Of a stretch of DNA of 64,000 bases, positions 58,535 to 64,000 are shown piece by piece; the stretch's first letter is position 1; every line of letters begins with the position of its first letter. A program made the position numbers and the translations under genes. A model generated the notes under the pieces. It ran no database searches. It saw nothing but the letters and a program-made list of their open reading frames with translations, and was not told the origin of the DNA. Origin of the DNA: Petrolisthes cinctipes (lineage: Eukaryota; Arthropoda; Malacostraca; Decapoda; Porcellanidae); contig JAWQEG010000292.1 of the NCBI GenBank assembly GCA_033782935.1, forward strand, positions 1,360,001 through 1,424,000, written 5' to 3'.

Positions 58535-58882
58535 AGGCACATCCATATAACATACAGTACTGTGTAACTTATAGTTCTATTTTTATTTGTATGTGATTGT
58601 ATTCTGTTTTGTTCCACTTCCTCCGTTACCATTCCATGTATTTTTTTTTTTGCCCCGATGTTCTTTCCATTCCCATTATCAGCTCGTCCTCTCCGCCTCC
58701 CCCCCCCCCACCATTCTGCCTCCGTTTCCTTCCTCCTGCGTGAATTCACCCACCCCTACTCTCTTTCCCCCTCCCAACTTATCTTTCCCCCTCCCCCCTC
58801 CCGCCTATCACGTGACCCTTCCGCCTCTCCCCCTCTATAAGCGGTATACATATATATTCGTTTACACTACCTGTCCTCACTC

Positions 58883-58923
58883 ATACCTGAAGAGGGCTAC
58901 GTGATGTCACCGAAAAGTCGTAT
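58883..58923 (+). ncRNA. Hammerhead-like motif 2, left arm
   Basis: ATAC (58,883-58,886), CTGAAGA (58,887-58,893), a stem II region beginning GG and ending CC, GAAA (58,912-58,915), AGTC and GTAT (58,920-58,923) are arranged as in a type I hammerhead; ATAC and GTAT form stem I. CAATAAA follows at about 58,932. Stem III is too short to be stable alone, so activity is doubtful. Confidence 0.28.
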
Positions 58924-59011
58924 ATCTTTTTCAATAAATTACAAATAAATGTGGGTTTTTCACTAGACTTCTGCATTCACGGCATTGTGAATTTTTCTTG
59001 TCCATTATACA

Positions 59012-59974
<963 letters not shown>

Positions 59975-60052
59975 CTCTGTTTTAATATTGTAGAAAACCT
60001 CATAACAAGTCCTCTCCATTCATCACAAACGAAATTTTCTACCATCATAATA

Positions 60053-60057
<5 letters not shown>

Positions 60058-60125
<68 letters not shown>
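60058..60125. repeat. (CT)n microsatellite
   Basis: About 67 bp of uninterrupted CT, followed by an imperfect C/T-rich region to about 60,245. It is intronic. Confidence 0.97.
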
Positions 60126-60128
<3 letters not shown>

Positions 60129-60610
60129 TCCATCTGTTTGCCTTTCTCTCCCTCTCTCTCTGTCCATCTGTTTGTATGTTTCGTCCTCTTCCTCTCACTC
60201 TCCCCCTCCCCCACTTCCACTCGCTCACTCAAACTTTCTCTCTCTCTGAGAATGGAGACCTGCTTAATATGTAGGGCCATATGTATAAAAATATTTATGT
60301 GAATGGGTTTATAGTTATATAATGCGGTTTATGTTTGAGGGTTTACAATGTGACCTGAATGAGAATTCTTAGGGATACTGAATACCAGTATATTTGTATT
60401 ATCTTCATTGATGCCATGTTTCCAATGTAAACATTGCAATTGTCATTAGCTTCATTTTGTCATCATTTCTGTTACTATATATAGTTTGTCAGCCTTAACG
60501 GCAACCTGGCTATCTCCACCCCTCTTTGCTCTCGTTTCCTCCTTACCTCTCCTCAAGCACCTCCAACACATACCCAGTTCCCTCGCTCACCCCCGCCTGT
60601 ATACTCCCCC
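60126..60610. other. Loop of the inverted repeat, middle part
   Basis: Imperfect C/T-rich sequence to 60,245, then A+T-rich intronic sequence. No gene recognised. Confidence 0.5.
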
Positions 60611-60861
60611 GCATGGAGGTAGCATAGGTGGAGGCGCCAGTAGGACCTGATTTGTGAAGCCACCAATCTGTCATTTCCGGCGCCTTCAAGATGGCGCATA
60701 CCTTTGTATGTCAGGTCAGAAGTCAGGTCAGAAGTCAAATTTTACTGAAACATATCTTGGTGTCCGCCATATTGAAGGCGCCGAAAATGACAATTCGGCG
60801 GCTTCACTTTACTCCCTTGGATTAGTGAGCCATGGCGACTCCACCTATACTAACTCCATGC
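60611..60861. mobile_element. Small foldback element (~250 bp)
   Basis: GCATGGAGGTAGCATAGGTGGAG at the left end pairs, with few mismatches, with an inverted copy ending at 60,861. Inner words GTCATTT-CCGGCGCCTTCAA and TTGAAGGCGCCGAAAATGAC also pair. The centre holds two copies of AGGTCAGAAGTC. It looks like a non-autonomous foldback transposon lying within the loop of the larger inverted repeat. Confidence 0.7.
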
Positions 60862-61026
60862 TCCCCCGCATCTCCCCCCTCCCTTACCACCTCCGCCTCT
60901 ACCCTTCCCCATGGAGCGCGCATATTTAAGGTTCAGCAGTACTGTATAATGAACAAGAAAAATTCACAATGCCGTGAATGCAGAAGTCTAGTGAAAAACC
61001 CACATTTATTTGTAATTTATTGAAAA

Positions 61027-61071
61027 AGATATACGACTTTTCGGTGACATCACGTAGCCCTCTTCAGGTAT
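61027..61071 (-). ncRNA. Hammerhead-like motif 2, right arm
   Basis: Inverted copy of the motif at 58,883-58,923, with TCTTCAG (reverse of CTGAAGA) at 61,061-61,067. Same core words and same weakness in stem III. Confidence 0.28.
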
Positions 61072-61420
61072 GAGTGAGGACAGGTAGTGTAAACGAATAT
61101 ATATGTATACCGCTTATAGAGGGGGAGAGGCGGAAGGGTCACGTGATAGGCGGGAGGGGGGAGGGGGAAAGATAAGTTGGGAGGGGGAAAGAGAGTAGGG
61201 GTGGGTGAATTCACGCAGGAGGAAGGAAACGGAGGTAGAATGGTGGGGGGGGGGGAGGCGGAGAGGACGAGCTGATAATGGGAATGGAAAGAACATCGGG
61301 GCAAATAAAAAAAATACATGGAATGGTAACGGAGGAAGTGGAACAAAACAGAATACAATCACATACAAATAAAAATAGAACTATAAGTTACACAGTACTG
61401 TATGTTATATGGATGTGCCT

Positions 61421-61454
61421 TTGACCTGAAGAAGCAATAGCGAAACGTCGTCAA
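61421..61454 (+). ncRNA. Hammerhead-like motif 1, right arm
   Basis: TTGAC (61,421-61,425), CTGAAGA (61,426-61,432), GAAA (61,442-61,445), CGTC and GTCAA (61,450-61,454) keep the order expected of a type I hammerhead, with 5 bp of stem I. AATAAA overlaps the 3' end. The ACGT next to the cleavage position is self-complementary, which could allow dimeric folding. Confidence 0.3.
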
Positions 61455-62121
61455 TAAAGGCTCCTCGTCATAAAGTGTTGTTCTTACCATTTTGTCAAGC
61501 AAATGCTTATTTTAACTCAACGTTCTTCATCTCACTAGGCTCTATCAAAATAAATTTTAACAGTTCGTACTGAAAATAAATAAGAAAACAGATGACAAAA
61601 TTAACAACAAACGATAACACTACTTCACTATCTGTAAATGTAAATCGTTATAAATGTGTCTATAATTATATAAAAAAGCATATAACCTATCCCTATTACT
61701 AAGGTAGAAATGAATATTTGAAGCCTTAAAACGAATCACAGCACGAGCCGTGAGACCGTGAAGCAATGCCAGGCAGATCCCCTCCCATCACCATCAGTTG
61801 GCTGATGTATGACAACCACAACTGAGAATAAAATACGAGTTATTCCAGTATGCGTTATAATTCAGTTCCTCATTAACAATGTATGCTACTGTTCTTCATA
61901 TACTGTATATATGGCAAATAAACATAATATATTTAGTTCACCACAATGCTCTCTTGTTTAGATATAATAAGGTTATATTATCACTAAACTTTCCTAGCAA
62001 CTTATCGACCAATCATCTCCGTCGTTATATGTTCAACTCTCTACACCTCCGTCACCTCCATGTGGGGTAGGGTATAGAGGAGCCCAGGGTGATAAAGAAA
62101 CTCCCTTCCGCAACTGTACCA

Positions 62122-62941
62122 CATACATTCTTTGGCAGTATTTCTCTGCGTAAGTCAGATGCAGTAAAAGAAAGAATCGTCTTTTGTTTAAATAACCTAA
62201 CGCGTTGATGTAGAACATCTCTCGTATACAGCAGGCTTCCTATCAGTTAGCTTTTATCATCTATTATACATTATGCTTTTCACATATTTTCAAGATAGAA
62301 TATATGCTTAATTAAGTTTATAGGAAGCTTCAAATGATATGGGTTGTGACTGGAATAAAGAAATGATCATTCTTTCCGGGACCTTGGTTTCTATAACATT
62401 ATTTTTTTACTTAGGAGTCAACACTGGATATGAATTTCGTGAAACTTGTTAACGAGGCCCAGACCATCAGCAGCCCACAAACACCCGTCAGGGTTTCAGT
62501 ATTGGCAACCAGCCACAGAAAGATGGAATGGTGACTTTGATCATGTAATCAATTTGATATGAAAAATGTTTAGACAGTTACAATCTCTCTGCCATGACAT
62601 CAAATAATAATAGAATCATAAGAATGATAAATGCTTCAGTTGTATTAGCAGGGGAATGTTGCTGAACTGGGGACAAATTTTCATAATTCATGTGCCACTT
62701 TTTAAAGGAGAAAATTATTCTTTGTTATTCAAATTATGAAATATATATTCTTTTATCAAGAGGAAAAATATTTGGGTCCGTATTTGTGTGGAATTCCTGG
62801 TATTGTTACAACCTCACTCAATAGCTCAGCCATACAAGTAAACTTCGGCCCAGTTTATTCAGCCAACTTCAGAAGGCCATGAAAACAATATATGGTTCAG
62901 TTCGTTTGATATGTCTGAAATAAGTCCCTTCAAGAGCTCAC
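62122..62941 (-). other. Intron, with one short unassigned open frame
   Basis: This is the upstream end of the 5.9-kb intron. On the minus strand at about 62,408-62,545 a short frame reads SIFLWLVANTETLTGVCG and LLMVWASLTSFTKFISS before a stop. It is hydrophobic and could be a decayed membrane-protein exon, but it has no clear splice acceptor and is not needed by the seven-exon model. Nothing else is recognised. Confidence 0.3.
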
Positions 62942-63200
62942 GCAGGATGTAGACGACGGTGTAGTGAGTGTCGAATGTCATGCCCACCAGGAATCGGAGA
63001 CTTGTGAAGGCGACGAAGGAGTTTGTGAAGGCAGAGGCAACTCCAGCAGCGCCTCCCATGACGTTGGTGGCGACGATAATGGGCAGACGACCCCATCTGT
63101 CCGAGGCCCAGCCCAGTACCGGGGAGGCCATGAAAGCTCCCACGAAGAAGAGAGACTGGGATAGGGAAGGTTTCCAGTCCTCCTCGCATACCCAGTTGAG
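62942..63200 (-). CDS. SLC22-like transporter, exon with transmembrane helices 2-4
   Basis: The exon follows an acceptor CCCTCAG at 63,201-63,207 and ends before donor GTGAGC (62,936-62,941). It encodes NWVCEEDWKPSLSQSLFF, the conserved segment before helix 2, then GWASDRWGRLPI, the major-facilitator loop 2-3 motif, then helices 3 and 4 with LRFLVGMTFD. It is 259 bp, starts in phase 0 and leaves one base, which the next exon at 57,063 completes. It is the most 5' exon in the window. Confidence 0.88.
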
Positions 63201-63516
63201 CTGAGGGCAGGAGAGGATTCTTAATGTAGGAGATTGATTGATTGATTGATATTGAGTGCCGCAACAGTGAGGTCATATAGCCCCCGAAAAGGTGATAGAG
63301 AGGTGTGATGTAAGTACTATGGTGCACAAAAGTCGTGTTCATTGCCCGGCAACAGTAAGATTTCGAATAGCCAGATTCTAATATTTCGAAACACTTGGGA
63401 AAATGCTCTGGTCTGGCAACAGATGTCGCCTATGCTGCGTGGACATTAACAAGTGACTTAAGCAAAAAATAATGCATTGAATTGTGTGGTATACAATTAT
63501 CTCTATATCCCGTAGT

Positions 63517-63551
<35 letters not shown>

Positions 63552-64000
63552 GTAGTATTTATATAATTATAGTTTCTACCATCAGTGTAATTTTTATGAT
63601 GTTCAGCATATAACATTTACGGTTATTTAACACACTTTCAAATATACAAAGTGTGAGTATTGTAGTGGGATGTTTAAACATTGCAGACCTAATAAGTTGT
63701 GTAACTTCTTGGTCTCCACTTTACTGTGGGTCTTCCAGCTTTAGAATGAGGTGAAGCCAATGCAAGACCGTTAATGATGCTGCTACGGCCACCTCACGTT
63801 CCCTTGCGTGAGTTGTAGACCAAAGCCTGACTCAGTCTTATGTATCAGCATGAGCTGATACAGCTATGTGCAGTAATATTTGTTCTATAGGATTTAAGTT
63901 ATTCAGATTTTAACTCGTTTTATCTTTTGGTATCACTCCATATAAACTTATCTCTTCTCAGTTAAATTAACCATCTCTAACATTATCAGAAACGTGGTAA
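63201..64000. other. Upstream intron of the transporter gene, no gene seen
   Basis: This stretch holds a short (GATT)n run at 63,226-63,250 and a T run of about 31 bases at 63,519-63,549. No exon with transporter similarity was recognised, so the missing 5' exons should lie beyond the window. Confidence 0.5.

Larger units (their letters stand above)
57834..59011. repeat. Left arm of a 1.18-kb inverted repeat
   Basis: This arm is the near-exact reverse complement of 60,943-62,121. Outer ends TGGTACAGTTGCGG and CCGCAACTGTACCA pair, and inner ends ATTATAC and GTATAAT pair, with about 1.93 kb between the arms. Only scattered substitutions and tiny length changes in homopolymers were seen. It carries two hammerhead-like motifs in divergent orientation and a C/T-rich block (58,680-58,830). 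Confidence 0.92.
60943..62121. repeat. Right arm of the 1.18-kb inverted repeat
   Basis: Reverse-complement partner of 57,834-59,011. The two arms plus the loop lie wholly within the large intron of the transporter gene, so the pre-mRNA could fold into a hairpin of about 1.2 kb. No protein-coding frame with a recognised domain is present in either arm; similar open frames in both arms are low-complexity. Confidence 0.92.

Noticed and set aside
58587..58904. Matching proline/serine-rich frames in both arms of the inverted repeat (also 61,050-61,368)
   Set aside because: They come from a C/T-rich tract copied in both arms and match no protein family I recognise.

Overview
The window looks like nuclear DNA of an animal, most likely an arthropod and tentatively a decapod crustacean. 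The evidence is a spliced multi-exon membrane-transporter gene, a very large A+T-rich satellite array, dense dinucleotide microsatellites, an errantivirus-like retroelement with an envelope gene, and a PHD/endonuclease-type LINE remnant. The species cannot be named from the sequence alone.

Positions 1 to about 41,493 are one uninterrupted tandem satellite with nested organisation. An ancestral unit of about 88 bp has doubled into a 177-bp monomer. Two 177-bp monomers plus a 148-bp monomer (lacking 29 bp) form a higher-order repeat of about 502 bp, or about 492 bp where a further 10 bp is missing. Multi-kb blocks of these repeats have themselves been copied: about 3.1-3.8 kb three times near the left end, 2,494 bp three times at 15.9-23.4 kb, and 3,812 bp twice at 30.2-37.2 kb. 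Many open frames cross the satellite, but they follow from its 177-bp period and look non-coding.

Positions 41,494 to 51,319 are a Ty3/Gypsy-type, errantivirus-like endogenous retroelement on the + strand. It has a 723-bp 5' LTR, a tRNA-Leu-type primer binding site, gag, a protease ORF, pol (reverse transcriptase, RNase H, integrase), a baculovirus-F-like env gene and a 3' LTR cut to its first 178 bp. Gag and pro-pol carry reading-frame breaks, and a near-palindrome of about 1 kb lies between the nucleocapsid and protease regions. Pol and env are otherwise long and open. The left flank is satellite. The right flank (51,320 to about 53,300) is a decayed minus-strand LINE broken inside its reverse transcriptase, so the element sits exactly at the satellite edge.

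Positions 53,958 to 63,200 hold seven phase-consistent minus-strand exons of an SLC22-like (organic cation/carnitine transporter family) gene whose 5' exons lie outside the window. Its 5.9-kb intron contains a MITE with TACAGGGTGT ends, a 1.18-kb inverted repeat whose arms carry hammerhead-ribozyme-like motifs, a small foldback element and long AT/GT/CT microsatellites. The last 800 bp are intron or upstream sequence with no recognised gene.
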